From JABDJX01 sp039942715 (lineage in GTDB: Bacteria; Pseudomonadota; Alphaproteobacteria; Rhodobacterales; Rhodobacteraceae), in contig JBDVBY010000004.1 of NCBI GenBank assembly GCA_039942715.1, positions 189,023-253,022 on the forward strand: 64,000 nucleotides of DNA, given 5' to 3'. Both the position numbers and the translations under genes were made by a program. This document shows, piece after piece, positions 1-8,453 of this stretch (within the stretch, counting starts at the first letter, position 1; every line of letters begins with the position of its first letter). The notes under the pieces are model-generated. The model saw nothing but the letters and a program-made list of their open reading frames with translations, was not told the DNA's origin and made no database searches.

Positions 1-186
1 AAATCCGCGAGTGCGCTCTCGGCAACGCTGTTTGCACTGACGTTTTCGGTCGTCTTGGGAAGCTTCATTGAAGTGCCCGTGTTCTTTCAGTTCAGCATGA
101 GAACGCTCATCGTGTTTGCCGCCGTGATTTATGCCCGCGAGGCTTTGCATAATCGTCATGCTGTCACAGACTTCCGCACGTTGTAG
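1..186 (+). CDS. C-terminal end of a membrane protein, possibly an O-antigen ligase/polysaccharide polymerase
   Basis: The reading frame is open from base 1 to a TAG at 184-186, giving 61 residues with no start inside the window. The fragment has two hydrophobic stretches separated by a short polar turn (IEVPVFFQFSMR) and a basic tail ending in DFRTL. This resembles the end of Wzy/ExoQ/O-antigen ligase proteins, and the neighbours are exopolysaccharide genes, but the fragment is too short to assign firmly. Its 3' end overlaps the convergent pyruvyl transferase gene by 31 bases, so the two transcripts are antisense at their ends. Confidence 0.5.
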   Translation, partial: KSASALSATLFALTFSVVLGSFIEVPVFFQFSMRTLIVFAAVIYAREALHNRHAVTDFRTL

Positions 187-1064
187 TCACTAACCAAGTG
201 ATCTACCGCTTCCATCGCTCGGTTCGTGGCGCGTTCAATTGCGCACTCTTTACTCAGCTGTGGATCACTTGCTTTTAGCTTGCGAAGACTGGACGCGGAT
301 CGGTGCAGAATGGCCATGTTCGCCGGCTTAAACGCAGTACTGTCAAACACGGCGCGCGCGCGCGGACCGTTTCCCCAGCGTCCGGTATGAAAGGCCCAAG
401 CTTCGCGTCCGTTTGACGGGCGCAGCGCAGCAGGCCGGTAGTCAATGCCAAGCGAACCCGCCCAATCGAACCATTTGGTACGGTGCACGTGGTGCATGGT
501 TTTGACCCCAACCCATGGCGTGCGCAGGGCGTCGGAAACGATTGCTCCGTGCATGGCTTCGGTGATCACCATGTCTGCACCACGAATTTCAGAGAGAATG
601 GTTTCAGTCGGCTTTGTCGGGTCGATGAAATGCACGCCCGCGAGGCGGCACACCTCTTCCCAATTCCCGCGCTCGATGCTTTCGTAATGCGGCATAAATG
701 CTGTGCCGATCCCCTTTGCCGGTTCTGGCAAATGCGTTGCACGCAAAAGAACGGCTGCATCCGTGACGGCGAGATCGGGGTTCAGGTCAAGCGCTTTGCA
801 GGTTTGTGGCCCGCGCACGAACCGGATGTCCCACGTCCCGTCATGCACGTTCGGCATGCTAGAATAGGCACCAGCAAACCCAGAACCTACGACGACTTTA
901 CGCGCGTTGGCGGGGTAAATGTCCTGAATGATTGAGCCGATTCCCAAGAACAAAACATCGCTGTCGTCATCGAAAAACGTATCCGGCAGCAACGAGCGCC
1001 ACATCGTTGCGTTAAGCTCGTCACCAAAATTGGGTGGGTCACCTTGAAAGTAGGTAAGTTTCAT
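156..1064 (-). CDS. polysaccharide pyruvyl transferase family protein (ExoV/CsaB-like)
   Basis: Predicted cytoplasmic enzyme of 302 residues that would transfer pyruvate from phosphoenolpyruvate to a sugar of a nascent polysaccharide repeat unit. The N-terminus MKLTYFQGDPPNFGDELN carries the NFGDELN signature of the ExoV/CsaB family, followed by a glycine-rich GIGSII segment and, later, an ITEAMHGAIVSDALR motif typical of the family's C-terminal half. The frame stays open 40 codons further upstream, but the ATG at 1064 is preferred because it forms an ATGA overlap with the stop of the flippase gene. The two are therefore probably translationally coupled. Acetal pyruvate makes exopolysaccharides acidic; the exact acceptor sugar cannot be read from sequence. 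Confidence 0.85.
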   Translation of the reverse strand: MKLTYFQGDPPNFGDELNATMWRSLLPDTFFDDDSDVLFLGIGSIIQDIYPANARKVVVGSGFAGAYSSMPNVHDGTWDIRFVRGPQTCKALDLNPDLAVTDAAVLLRATHLPEPAKGIGTAFMPHYESIERGNWEEVCRLAGVHFIDPTKPTETILSEIRGADMVITEAMHGAIVSDALRTPWVGVKTMHHVHRTKWFDWAGSLGIDYRPAALRPSNGREAWAFHTGRWGNGPRARAVFDSTAFKPANMAILHRSASSLRKLKASDPQLSKECAIERATNRAMEAVDHLVSDYNVRKSVTA

Positions 1065-2539
1065 GCCCGTTTTGCTTTCTTCATTTGAATCAGTATGTTG
1101 GATAGTTTTTGGCTGCAGCACATCACAAGAAAACCGGCATAGATCACGGCTCCAAGGGCTATGTAAATCGCAACGCCGAACCACCCCGGATACATTGGAA
1201 GCAGGTAAAGCACGCCTGCCATACCGGCAGTTGCCAACATCGGACCAACGAAATCGCTCAGGTAGTCAACGATGCGGCACTCCAGAATTTTCACGGTCAT
1301 AAAAAGTGAGATTGGCCAAAGCATAAATGTCTTTGCGAAAATACCAGCGACGACAGCCGTAATCCCAAATTGGTATGTAGCGGCAATCACCAGAACTGTG
1401 CCGAACTGCTGCACCAGTTGATAGTAGAACCACCAGTTTGGGCGCCCTTGGCTGCGGATCAAAGCGCCCTGAATGATGCCCGGCGTCGCAAGGAAACCGC
1501 TTAGACAGAAAATCTGTGTCGCCGTTTGTGCGGCTAGCCATTTCGATCCAAAGAGTATGTCCATGATATCGTCAATGATCAGAGCGGCCCCTGCGAATGT
1601 TGGAAATCCGATGGTGGCCGCCGCAAAGGACGCCAAGAAGAATGTCTTTCGTGCCTTTTCTTTTTCGCCTTGCATTGACGACAAAACAACGTGCGTCACA
1701 CTGCCAATTGCACCTGACGCCAAGTCCGCCAACATACGGAAAAACCGCTGAGCGAAGGTAAGCAGGCCAAGAAAGGCGCTCCCACCCAAAGCACCTGCAA
1801 CAAGATGATCCACACGCAATGTTCCCAGCATACGATCGCCTGATGCGAAAATTGTATATCCGCAAAGTTCTTTCAAATGGTGGAACCGCCCGGAAAATCC
1901 GGGACGCCATCCAGCAACCCAAAAGGCCACTACAAAGGCAGTTGCGCTGACAGCAACTTGGCTGACCGCCAGCGAGATCAGGCCGTAGCCCGACAGGAGG
2001 AGAGCAACGCAAATCACCGCTCCCACCGTGGTGGCAGCAGCCGTGCGAATGGCCTGTGCGCGAAACCTCATCGCGCGAATGATCATTGCGTTGGGCACGG
2101 CGGCGGCAAGCTCAAAGGGGACTTTTAGCGCCAAAAGTGGCACGAGCCAGACAAGCTGAGGTTCGTTGAACCACGCGGCTCCAAAGCCGGCCATAGCCGC
2201 GAGCAGTGTATAATAGATGAGACCAACAATAATGTTGCACCAAAAGACCGCGTCCGCGTGGCCGTTGGTCAGCTTTGATCTTTGGACAAGCGCCTCGCCA
2301 AATGCCACAGGCGAGAACGCCAAGGCAATTGAGACCAAACCGCCTGCGATGGCGAGGCGTCCAAAGTCTTCGTAGCTTAGAATCGCCGCGCTTAGGAAGA
2401 AGACCAAGGCGGCGCTTAGGCTTGGCACAACGGTGTGTAAAGCGGACCACCCGACGCCCAGAAGGCTAGCCCGCGCGCGACCATTTGTTAGGTGCGCCGG
2501 AAGCTCGGCTTTGTTGAATTTGGCGGTCGCGATGCTCAC
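1061..2539 (-). CDS. Wzx-type polysaccharide flippase (PST/MATE-like)
   Basis: Polytopic inner-membrane protein of about 492 residues with roughly 12-14 hydrophobic helices, resembling PST-family exporters that flip lipid-linked repeat units (ExoT/WzxC type). The frame is open to an ATG at 2617, but that would overlap the priming-transferase gene by 76 bases. A GTG at 2539, two bases after that gene's TAA, gives a protein beginning VSIATAKFNKAE and is chosen here, although the ribosome site before it is weak. The stop overlaps the pyruvyl transferase ATG. Position between a priming transferase and a pyruvyl transferase fits a Wzx/Wzy-dependent exopolysaccharide pathway. Confidence 0.8.
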   Translation of the reverse strand: MSIATAKFNKAELPAHLTNGRARASLLGVGWSALHTVVPSLSAALVFFLSAAILSYEDFGRLAIAGGLVSIALAFSPVAFGEALVQRSKLTNGHADAVFWCNIIVGLIYYTLLAAMAGFGAAWFNEPQLVWLVPLLALKVPFELAAAVPNAMIIRAMRFRAQAIRTAAATTVGAVICVALLLSGYGLISLAVSQVAVSATAFVVAFWVAGWRPGFSGRFHHLKELCGYTIFASGDRMLGTLRVDHLVAGALGGSAFLGLLTFAQRFFRMLADLASGAIGSVTHVVLSSMQGEKEKARKTFFLASFAAATIGFPTFAGAALIIDDIMDILFGSKWLAAQTATQIFCLSGFLATPGIIQGALIRSQGRPNWWFYYQLVQQFGTVLVIAATYQFGITAVVAGIFAKTFMLWPISLFMTVKILECRIVDYLSDFVGPMLATAGMAGVLYLLPMYPGWFGVAIYIALGAVIYAGFLVMCCSQKLSNILIQMKKAKRA

Positions 2540-2541
2540 GG

Positions 2542-3237
2542 TTAATACGATCCACGCGCGCCAACGACGACTGGGATCGTCTTGAGAAGTATCTTGATAT
2601 CGGCAAAGAATGACCACTCGCGGACATAGCGGTTATCTAGTGCAACTCTGAATTCATAGCTTGTGTCGCTGCGACCGCTGGTCTGCCAAAGGCCCGTGAT
2701 GCCCGGACGCGCGGCAAGATAATCCGCTGCAAATGGCCCGTACATTTCCAACTCATCTTCCACAACGGGGCGCGGTCCGACAAAGCTCATGTCGCCTTGC
2801 AAAACGTTCAACAGCTGCGGCAATTCATCGACACTGTATTTACGCAAGACATGCCCAAGCGCAGTCACACGCGGATCGTTGCTCAGCTTGCGGGATGTTT
2901 CCCACTCTTTGCGCGCGTCTGGACACTGATCAAAATGCGCGCGAAGCACGGCGTCTCCATCCGCGACCATGGTCCGAAATTTCCAGCACTTAAACGTTTT
3001 GCCCCGATGGCCGATCCGTTTGTGCCCATAAAACATTGGCCCCGGCGTCGTCGCTTTAATGGCGATGCACACCAGCGAAAACAGAGGCAAAAGCGCCAAC
3101 AACCCAGCAAATGCAAGAAGCGTATCTGCACAGCGTTTCGTTGCACCGCCAAGGGCGATTTCATTGCATTCTGCTGACCCAGAATAGGCATCGGAATCTT
3201 CGGAAGGTCCGGCAGATTCTGTACCGACGTTAGCCAT
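2542..3237 (-). CDS. exoY: exopolysaccharide priming sugar transferase, ExoY-like
   Basis: Membrane-anchored polyprenyl-phosphate hexose-1-phosphate transferase (231 residues, bacterial sugar transferase family) that would start repeat-unit synthesis on undecaprenyl phosphate. A single N-terminal hydrophobic segment (about residues 38-60) is followed by the family motifs KCWKFRTM, the acidic SVDELPQLLNVLQGDMSFVG stretch, GPRPV and PGITGLWQ. The length matches short ExoY-type enzymes, which lack the extra N-terminal membrane domain of WbaP. It is the first gene of a leftward unit exoY-wzx-pyruvyl transferase, and the 294 bases upstream presumably hold its promoter. The sugar specificity (galactose or glucose) is not visible. 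Confidence 0.9.
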   Translation of the reverse strand: MANVGTESAGPSEDSDAYSGSAECNEIALGGATKRCADTLLAFAGLLALLPLFSLVCIAIKATTPGPMFYGHKRIGHRGKTFKCWKFRTMVADGDAVLRAHFDQCPDARKEWETSRKLSNDPRVTALGHVLRKYSVDELPQLLNVLQGDMSFVGPRPVVEDELEMYGPFAADYLAARPGITGLWQTSGRSDTSYEFRVALDNRYVREWSFFADIKILLKTIPVVVGARGSY

Positions 3238-3531
3238 CGCAAAGCTCCATCACAGGAGCCCCTACCCACGCTATTATTGGTCATGACGTGACAACGAACG
3301 CCACCCCCATCATAGGCGTTTGCCACATTCTAGGCAGCATTTTGCCAGAATCTGACGGCGTTGAAACACAAGCACGCAAGGCACCACCAAATGTTGGGTT
3401 TGGATTTTACGGTGGCACTAAATGACATGGGTTTTTCCGTTCGCACAATAGTTTGGCGTTTTGAAAAGATGCCTGAAAACTAAGAGATCAATCAAAGCAG
3501 GCTGGCGAGCGCGCTTTGGTCGATTCGATTT
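3238..3531. other. intergenic region upstream of exoY, no gene seen
   Basis: A 294-base gap between the exoY start and the end of the next leftward gene. I see no convincing coding frame, strong hairpin or repeat. It should hold the promoter for the exoY unit; no clear -35/-10 pair could be assigned. Confidence 0.5.
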
Positions 3532-4665
3532 TTAGTGCGGCAGTACTGGAGCCAAAGCCCTCTGCATATCCGCTTTGGACAGCCTAAAGATATCGTCGTT
3601 CATGCTAAGAACGGATGACGACAGATCGTTCAAAACACTACGATCCACGCTTTGCACATAGGCTAATAGGTCATCTGCTGTTGGCTTGTTTATGGTCGCG
3701 CCAATGCCGTTGTCCGAAATCCAGCGTCCAGTTTGTGTATCGGCGACCGCAACACATGGGCACCCATACCAACTCGCTTCGTATATTCGGTTGGGCAAAA
3801 GCCAATCAGAGTTTCCGCCTCGCTGCCAAAGGTCTTGTGCCCAAACCAAATCACAACGTGCGTAAACCTTGGCTAGCCCATCTGGGTAGCTGTACGGGCC
3901 TTGAAACGTCATATTGGCCAGGTCTGCGATCTTTGCTTCAAAGTCTGAGATGGCGTGGTGGTGAATGATGCCATGAACCTCGATCTCTAGCGAATCCGGC
4001 ATTTGTCGTGCCGTTTCGCAAAGGATCTCCAAGCTCCTCTGGCACCTGATGGACCCGACCCATCCTAAGACAAGCGGGCCACGCCGTCCCGTTCTTCTTG
4101 CTTTGGCTGGCCGCTCCGATTGCGCGTTTTCGAACCAAATTTTGTTTTCAAGCACTTCGACCGGCCCATCATATTTCTGGATCGGCAGGAAATAGTTGCG
4201 AAGAAAGCCGGGCGATGAGGTCCAAAGAAGCTGTATGCGTTTCATCAACACGCGCTCCAACCAACGCATGACGCGGTTGAAAAATCGCTTTCCAATCAGT
4301 GCCGAGTGGATGTCGAGGCATTCGTAAACAAGCGGAATGCGCCATCCGCGCGCCGCTCGAAAAACAACAGCAAGCGCGAGCAAATCTACATTGCGGGCAA
4401 TGATCACATCCGCCCGATCACAGAACTGCCGATTGAAAAGCACGGTCGGTAAGGCACGCAACAAAAGGAAAAGGCGCAACACAAACCGCTCATTTGGCAT
4501 GTGTCCCAGGTCTAGGTTTGGCCAATCTGGCTGAAACCCTGTATTCATATTTTTCCGCTGGAACGAAACGCTGCGCACATCATGACCAAGAGCGCGCAAT
4601 GCAGAAATGCGTTTTAGCTGCGCAGCCTCAGTCAGGTCAAAAGCAAAGACAACGATTGTCGCGAT
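3532..4665 (-). CDS. family 4-type glycosyltransferase with an apparent ATC start
   Basis: Predicted cytoplasmic GT-B glycosyltransferase. The sequence has a C-terminal donor-binding half with VLGWVGSIR and a late NRIYEASWYGCPCVAV segment, the usual E-x7-E-like region of GT4 enzymes. Read from the first conventional start (a TTG at 4599) the protein has 355 residues but lacks the N-terminal beta strand of the fold. The same frame continues upstream without a stop to 4665 and encodes IATIVVFAFDLTEAAQLKRI, exactly the missing Rossmann strand. The only in-frame codon with good spacing from the strong GGAGGT at about 4671-4676 is ATC at 4665. Start assignment is therefore provisional. It probably belongs to the adjacent exopolysaccharide locus. 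Confidence 0.7.
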   Translation of the reverse strand: MATIVVFAFDLTEAAQLKRISALRALGHDVRSVSFQRKNMNTGFQPDWPNLDLGHMPNERFVLRLFLLLRALPTVLFNRQFCDRADVIIARNVDLLALAVVFRAARGWRIPLVYECLDIHSALIGKRFFNRVMRWLERVLMKRIQLLWTSSPGFLRNYFLPIQKYDGPVEVLENKIWFENAQSERPAKARRTGRRGPLVLGWVGSIRCQRSLEILCETARQMPDSLEIEVHGIIHHHAISDFEAKIADLANMTFQGPYSYPDGLAKVYARCDLVWAQDLWQRGGNSDWLLPNRIYEASWYGCPCVAVADTQTGRWISDNGIGATINKPTADDLLAYVQSVDRSVLNDLSSSVLSMNDDIFRLSKADMQRALAPVLPH

Positions 4666-4737
4666 AGCTCACCTCCAACCCCGAAGACCGATTTAGCATA
4701 AGAATTGCCAAGGTCGAACTTTTCTTTGCGTGGAAAT

Positions 4738-4772
4738 GCCCAGCCCAACGTCTATTGACCGTTGGGCTGGGC
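4738..4772 (-). terminator. perfect 13-bp hairpin, probable terminator after the caspase gene
   Basis: GCCCAGCCCAACG (4738-4750) and CGTTGGGCTGGGC (4760-4772) pair perfectly around a 9-base loop. It lies 27 bases past the leftward caspase gene's stop. On the minus strand it is followed only by a short T stretch (ATTTCC), so termination may be imperfect. Confidence 0.7.
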
Positions 4773-4798
4773 GATCATGATATTGAAGGACAACAGGG

Positions 4799-7252
4799 TC
4801 AGTAAAGATCGACCCGGAAAGGGTTCGTTTGCCATGACAAAGAGGCCAGCTGCAAAAGACGCGCTTTTGGATCGGAGGGTGCCGCGCCAAATTCGTAACG
4901 ATCCAATACCGCTTGAAGCGCGGCTTCGCTAGAGGGTCCAAAGGCTCCATCAACCGCAATCTCGCCACCAAGTTCGACGATCAGGCGTTGCGTTGCGCCA
5001 TCAAGTTGCTGCGGTGCGAACAAGTCCAACAACTCAAGCGCCTCGCTGGCAAACCGGTTGCCCGTCAGAGCAGCTCCTTTTGCCGCAAACACCGCCGCGT
5101 CGAACGCATCGTAGTTGCTGGCGCCCTGCGACATGATCAAATGTGCTGCGTTCGCGCCAGAGCGCGCATGTCCACGCCCCAAACCTTCGGCAAACCATTC
5201 AACGGCGCGATTGGCATCGACCCCTTCCGGCGCACGACCATCGCGGTACATACGCGCAATATTGAATGGCGCTGTCGGATGGCCATTGTCACTTGCCTGA
5301 CGGAACAGGCCGTAGGCTTTGGCATCATCCACATCAAGACCAGCGCGCCCACGGAAATAGGCTAGCCCAAGGCTGTTGTAGCCATAAATATCATTGCGAC
5401 TGGCGCTTTCGCGCAGGTACCGCAAGCCGCGCTCACCATCAAAGTAGTCGTTGTCGGGGTTTAGGTAGAACGATGCCAGATCGTTCATGGCAAACGTGTG
5501 ACCCACCTCTAAAGACCGCGAGACAAGGTCAAAACCCTCAACTTCGCGCGCGTCGTTTCCGCCAAAACGCATCATCTGACGCCCAAGCGCATAAAAGGCA
5601 TAAGGATCGCCCTCGTCTGTGCCACGTGCATAGAAGGTCAGCACATCTTCGGGCAGCTTGCCCTCAATCACACGCCCTTCGGCACGCGCCTTCGTTCCAG
5701 TTACAAGGCCAAGCGCATACCACGCTCGCGCATGCCCAAGGTCGCGCGCCTGTTCAAAGGCGGCTTCAGCCCCATCCAGGTCTTTCAACGCCATAAGAGC
5801 GCGGCCTTTTTGATAGTGAAAACGGCTTGTTTCGGGGCTTTTGGCACTCTCGACCTCGCACGCGCTCAAGGCGATTTCTGGTTGTAATTCATTGGGATAG
5901 CGCGTGATTCCCATTCCATCTGGATCAAGGTGATCGCCTGCATGAAAATCGCATTGGTTGGGGTGCAGGCGCAGCGCAAGACGCTGTTCTTGCCCTGCGA
6001 CACTGACCGAAAGAGAATCCATCAGGGCGCCATTTTCGAGCGACAAAGCGGGTATCTGAACCGACGCATTCACCAAAACCAGACTGTCCAGCTCGTCCAC
6101 CAATAGCGTCTGTCCAATCACTCCCTTCAAGCGACCATCTGACATCGGAAGCGCAAGTCGCCCGGTTTCAGGGCCTTTTGCGATCGTCACGCTGTCAGTG
6201 GCACTCAGATCAAGAGCGGTCTTGAGCGCCGGGCCAATTTCGACCTGCTGCACGAAATCTGCGTCAATCACAGCTGCAGCATTGGGTTGGTCTGCAACCT
6301 CAACCAGCGTTTCTGGCCCTTCAGGCGATATCCGCGCAAGGCCACGCGTCACGCCGGTGCCGTTACTGCTGACAGGCAATGGACGCATCAAAGCGGCGCC
6401 AATCCCAAAGCTGGCTGGCTCAATAAGGGTCGAGCTGTCCCATGGAATCTGCCGGCCATTGGTGGCCTGATAGACTTCTCTGCGCACGCCTTCAAAAACG
6501 TCCTTAATCTCGGAGTCCGGGGCCTCAGAAGCCTCGGAAATAAGGGCTGCTGTAAACGGGCTGTTGTCGCCCTCACCGTCAAATGCCAAAGCGCCAGGTG
6601 ATGTCGAGTACATCAGCATTGAATTGAGCGGAGCAGACAGCGAGGCAAAACCAGTTTTGGTTTCGCGCAGAGAATTTCCGATTTGAGTCATTGCTGCTTT
6701 GCCAACAAATGGATTATCGCGACAGCTATCAAGGATCACGACCTGAAGGCGCGCCCGCGCACCAACGATGCTGACCAGTGAGCCAAGCGAAACCGCTTCA
6801 AATGGGATATCATAAACCGTATCAAGATCGGCATCGACGGGAACAAGATAGTTCTCGGCTCCAATCTGAAAGCCGTGACCTGCAAAGAAAATGACGACCT
6901 CGGTGTCTTTGTCGACGTCAAACAGAATGCGGCGCAGCACATCCTCGAAGCCGCGTTTGGTAATGTCGCTGTGATGGTGAACGATGTAGTCCTGACTGCG
7001 CAGGAAATCCGCCATCACATCCGCATCCGCGCGTGCATTGGGCAGACTTGGAATGGCCGCATAGCCTGAGTTGCCAATCACAACGGCATACCGCTTGTCA
7101 GCGCGCGTCGTCGTATCAATGCTGCGCAAAGGCGCGATAGAAGTTGAGCCGGACACCAGTTGTTCGACGTAAGACCCGGATTGTGCCGTTGCTGCGGTTG
7201 CCAGACAGGCAACCGAGCTTACCAAGGCCGCGAAGCGCGTGAGGTTTTTCAT
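4799..7252 (-). CDS. secreted caspase-family (C14) protein with Sel1 repeats and a peptidoglycan-binding-like end
   Basis: Predicted exported 817-residue protein. Residues 1-24 form a signal peptide. A caspase-like p20 domain starts at about residue 54 (RYAVVIGNSGY) and keeps both catalytic residues: His126 in FFAGHG and Cys177 in ILDSCRDN. A middle region of unknown fold follows, then several Sel1/TPR-like repeats (about 480-740; for example ALGRQMMRFGGND and ARAWYALGLVTG). The last 60 residues contain VDGAFGPSSEAALQAVL, which resembles a peptidoglycan-binding type 1 motif. The start at 7252 is chosen because it gives the signal peptide and overlaps the lipoprotein stop (TAATG). It is the last gene of a leftward unit divergent from the Tad-like operon, which itself encodes two more caspase-like proteins. 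Substrate unknown. Confidence 0.85.
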   Translation of the reverse strand: MKNLTRFAALVSSVACLATAATAQSGSYVEQLVSGSTSIAPLRSIDTTTRADKRYAVVIGNSGYAAIPSLPNARADADVMADFLRSQDYIVHHHSDITKRGFEDVLRRILFDVDKDTEVVIFFAGHGFQIGAENYLVPVDADLDTVYDIPFEAVSLGSLVSIVGARARLQVVILDSCRDNPFVGKAAMTQIGNSLRETKTGFASLSAPLNSMLMYSTSPGALAFDGEGDNSPFTAALISEASEAPDSEIKDVFEGVRREVYQATNGRQIPWDSSTLIEPASFGIGAALMRPLPVSSNGTGVTRGLARISPEGPETLVEVADQPNAAAVIDADFVQQVEIGPALKTALDLSATDSVTIAKGPETGRLALPMSDGRLKGVIGQTLLVDELDSLVLVNASVQIPALSLENGALMDSLSVSVAGQEQRLALRLHPNQCDFHAGDHLDPDGMGITRYPNELQPEIALSACEVESAKSPETSRFHYQKGRALMALKDLDGAEAAFEQARDLGHARAWYALGLVTGTKARAEGRVIEGKLPEDVLTFYARGTDEGDPYAFYALGRQMMRFGGNDAREVEGFDLVSRSLEVGHTFAMNDLASFYLNPDNDYFDGERGLRYLRESASRNDIYGYNSLGLAYFRGRAGLDVDDAKAYGLFRQASDNGHPTAPFNIARMYRDGRAPEGVDANRAVEWFAEGLGRGHARSGANAAHLIMSQGASNYDAFDAAVFAAKGAALTGNRFASEALELLDLFAPQQLDGATQRLIVELGGEIAVDGAFGPSSEAALQAVLDRYEFGAAPSDPKARLLQLASLSWQTNPFRVDLY

Positions 7253-7530
7253 TAGCCGCCCCAGCCGCCGGATTCGTCGCTTTCTGACAGATTGGGCGTG
7301 TTCCCGATCCGCTGGTGACCCCAACGACGTACTGGCTTTGGCTCTACAACTTCGACGGCGGCAACCGGTTTGGGGGCCACAGGCTTGGCAACGACTGGTT
7401 TTACAACCGGCTTAACGGCCACTTGCACTGGTGGCTTGGCTTCTGGTGCGCGAAAATTGGGGATCGTGCATCCGCTTACCGTCAGTCCGGCAAGACCGCA
7501 TACTGCTATTTTCAAAACTGTCCGTTTCAT
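7252..7530 (-). CDS. small proline/valine-rich lipoprotein
   Basis: 92-residue predicted lipoprotein. The signal peptide ends in the lipobox LTVSGC with Cys21 as the lipidation site. The rest is low complexity: repeated KPV/KPVV units at about residues 33-57, then a tail ending SGGWGG. It has a strong ribosome site (AAGGAG, 7 bases before the ATG). The stop overlaps the caspase start by one base, so the two are likely translated together. It could act as an extended envelope tether or partner for the caspase-like protein; that is inferred from coupling only. No family recognised. Confidence 0.75.
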   Translation of the reverse strand: MKRTVLKIAVCGLAGLTVSGCTIPNFRAPEAKPPVQVAVKPVVKPVVAKPVAPKPVAAVEVVEPKPVRRWGHQRIGNTPNLSESDESGGWGG

Positions 7531-7557
7531 TTCCGTTCTCCTTCTTTTGGTTGGTAT

Positions 7558-7737
7558 TCAGCCTGCTTTGGCTGTTTGGGTTAGTTTGGCTACAGGTTGG
7601 CTCAGTTGCGCCGAACCACTTGCGGCCTTTATGCGGTGGATCAGGCCAATCAGTTTGGCTGGATCCACTCGGTCGCGCCTCTCTGGCGTTGAAAGTCCAA
7701 GGCCATTGCAGGGCGATGTAAATTGTGTCGAAACCAT
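7558..7737 (-). CDS. small hypothetical protein, 59 residues
   Basis: Short gene supported by an excellent ribosome site (GAAGGAG, then ACGAAA, then ATG at 7737), nearly identical to that of the downstream lipoprotein gene. The product has no signal peptide. Its segment DPAKLIGLIHRIKAASG resembles DPAKTLKLIKRIRDAGG at the C-terminus of the preceding gene's product, suggesting a shared short motif or partial duplication. The frame is also open upstream to 7920, but that would overlap the preceding gene. Function unknown. Confidence 0.6.
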   Translation of the reverse strand: MVSTQFTSPCNGLGLSTPERRDRVDPAKLIGLIHRIKAASGSAQLSQPVAKLTQTAKAG

Positions 7738-7844
7738 TTTCGTTCTCCTTCTTCGCCCTGAGTTTTGCGAAGTCTGGAGATCGGCGATGTGACGGGCGTC
7801 ACAGGGTTGAATTTCTTTTTTGATGAATGCCCCCATTGCGACCC

Positions 7845-8153
7845 TCAATTCAACGGACGCCCACCGGCGTCGCGAATGCGTTTGATCAGTTTTAGTGTCT
7901 TGGCCGGATCGGACCGCCACGCGCGGTCAATCTCGGGAAGTGCCAGCCACTCGGGGCCGGGCTGGGTCAGGTCGTTTTCTGCGTTTGGAGTGGAAGCTTC
8001 GCCGCGCAAGGTACGGGTTGTTGGAACCGAGAACTCATCAATTTGCTGGCAAAAGAACTGTGAGAGGTGGGGGGACTTGAAGCCGAAGCTGGGACAAGCT
8101 TCGGCGCCACCGACAGTTAGCACGAAGATCAGACAAGAAGTGTATCGAACCAT
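7845..8153 (-). CDS. small secreted hypothetical protein
   Basis: 102-residue protein with a signal peptide (VRYTSCLIFVLTVGGAEA, likely cut before CPSFG). The mature part has three cysteines near its N-terminus, a proline-rich middle and the C-terminal helix DPAKTLKLIKRIRDAGGR shared in part with the next gene. AAGGGGG lies upstream of the ATG. It is the first gene of the leftward unit that ends with the caspase-like protein. No family recognised. Confidence 0.6.
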   Translation of the reverse strand: MVRYTSCLIFVLTVGGAEACPSFGFKSPHLSQFFCQQIDEFSVPTTRTLRGEASTPNAENDLTQPGPEWLALPEIDRAWRSDPAKTLKLIKRIRDAGGRPLN

Positions 8154-8237
8154 CCGAGCCCCCTTTTCCGTATCGGGCGCATGTAACGCCCTGACCCGAG
8201 TTCAGAGTTAGCGCAAAGGCAGGATGGTTGACGCGGC

Positions 8238-8254
8238 GTCGTATTCGTTACGAC
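8238..8254. promoter_or_regulatory. dyad in the divergent promoter region of the Tad-like operon
   Basis: GTCGTA (8238-8243) and TACGAC (8249-8254) form a perfect 6-bp inverted repeat with a 5-base spacer. It sits in the 164-base divergent gap between the caspase unit and the Tad-like operon, just after a TTGACG (8228-8233) that could be a -35 element. A good -10 is not visible. Candidate operator only. Confidence 0.3.
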
Positions 8255-8317
8255 ACACCGCCGCCGCGCGCGCCGTTTCCCTAGGTTGGTCTCACGTCAA
8301 CGAAGGAGAGCGATGCG

Positions 8318-8449
8318 ATGAGCCTTGAATACCTGTTAACCACCGGCGCGCTTGTTATCGGCTTTCTTGTCGTGCTCAAACTTTTGATGGACGCGTTGGC
8401 GGGCTCGATGGCAATCAAGTCGTTCCTGTTCTCGTTGCCGGTGGGATAG
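8318..8449 (+). CDS. pilin-like hydrophobic mini-peptide 1 (43 residues)
   Basis: First gene of the large rightward operon, with GAAGGAG 10-15 bases before the ATG. The peptide begins MSLEYLLTTGALVIG and has one hydrophobic helix (about residues 5-28), then a short tail ending FSLPVG. The N-terminus matches three other tiny genes downstream (consensus M-[STA]-[LI]-E-[YK]-LL). The E-Y pair before a hydrophobic helix recalls the mature start of Flp pilins, but there is no basic prepilin leader. Likely a small inner-membrane or pilus-like subunit; role inferred. Confidence 0.7.
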   Translation: MSLEYLLTTGALVIGFLVVLKLLMDALAGSMAIKSFLFSLPVG

Positions 8450-8453
8450 GGCC

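Noticed and set aside
1065..1184. Upstream extension of the pyruvyl transferase by 40 residues
   Set aside because: The extension lies inside the flippase gene and is unlike the family; the ATG at 1064 makes an ATGA overlap and gives the family's normal N-terminus.
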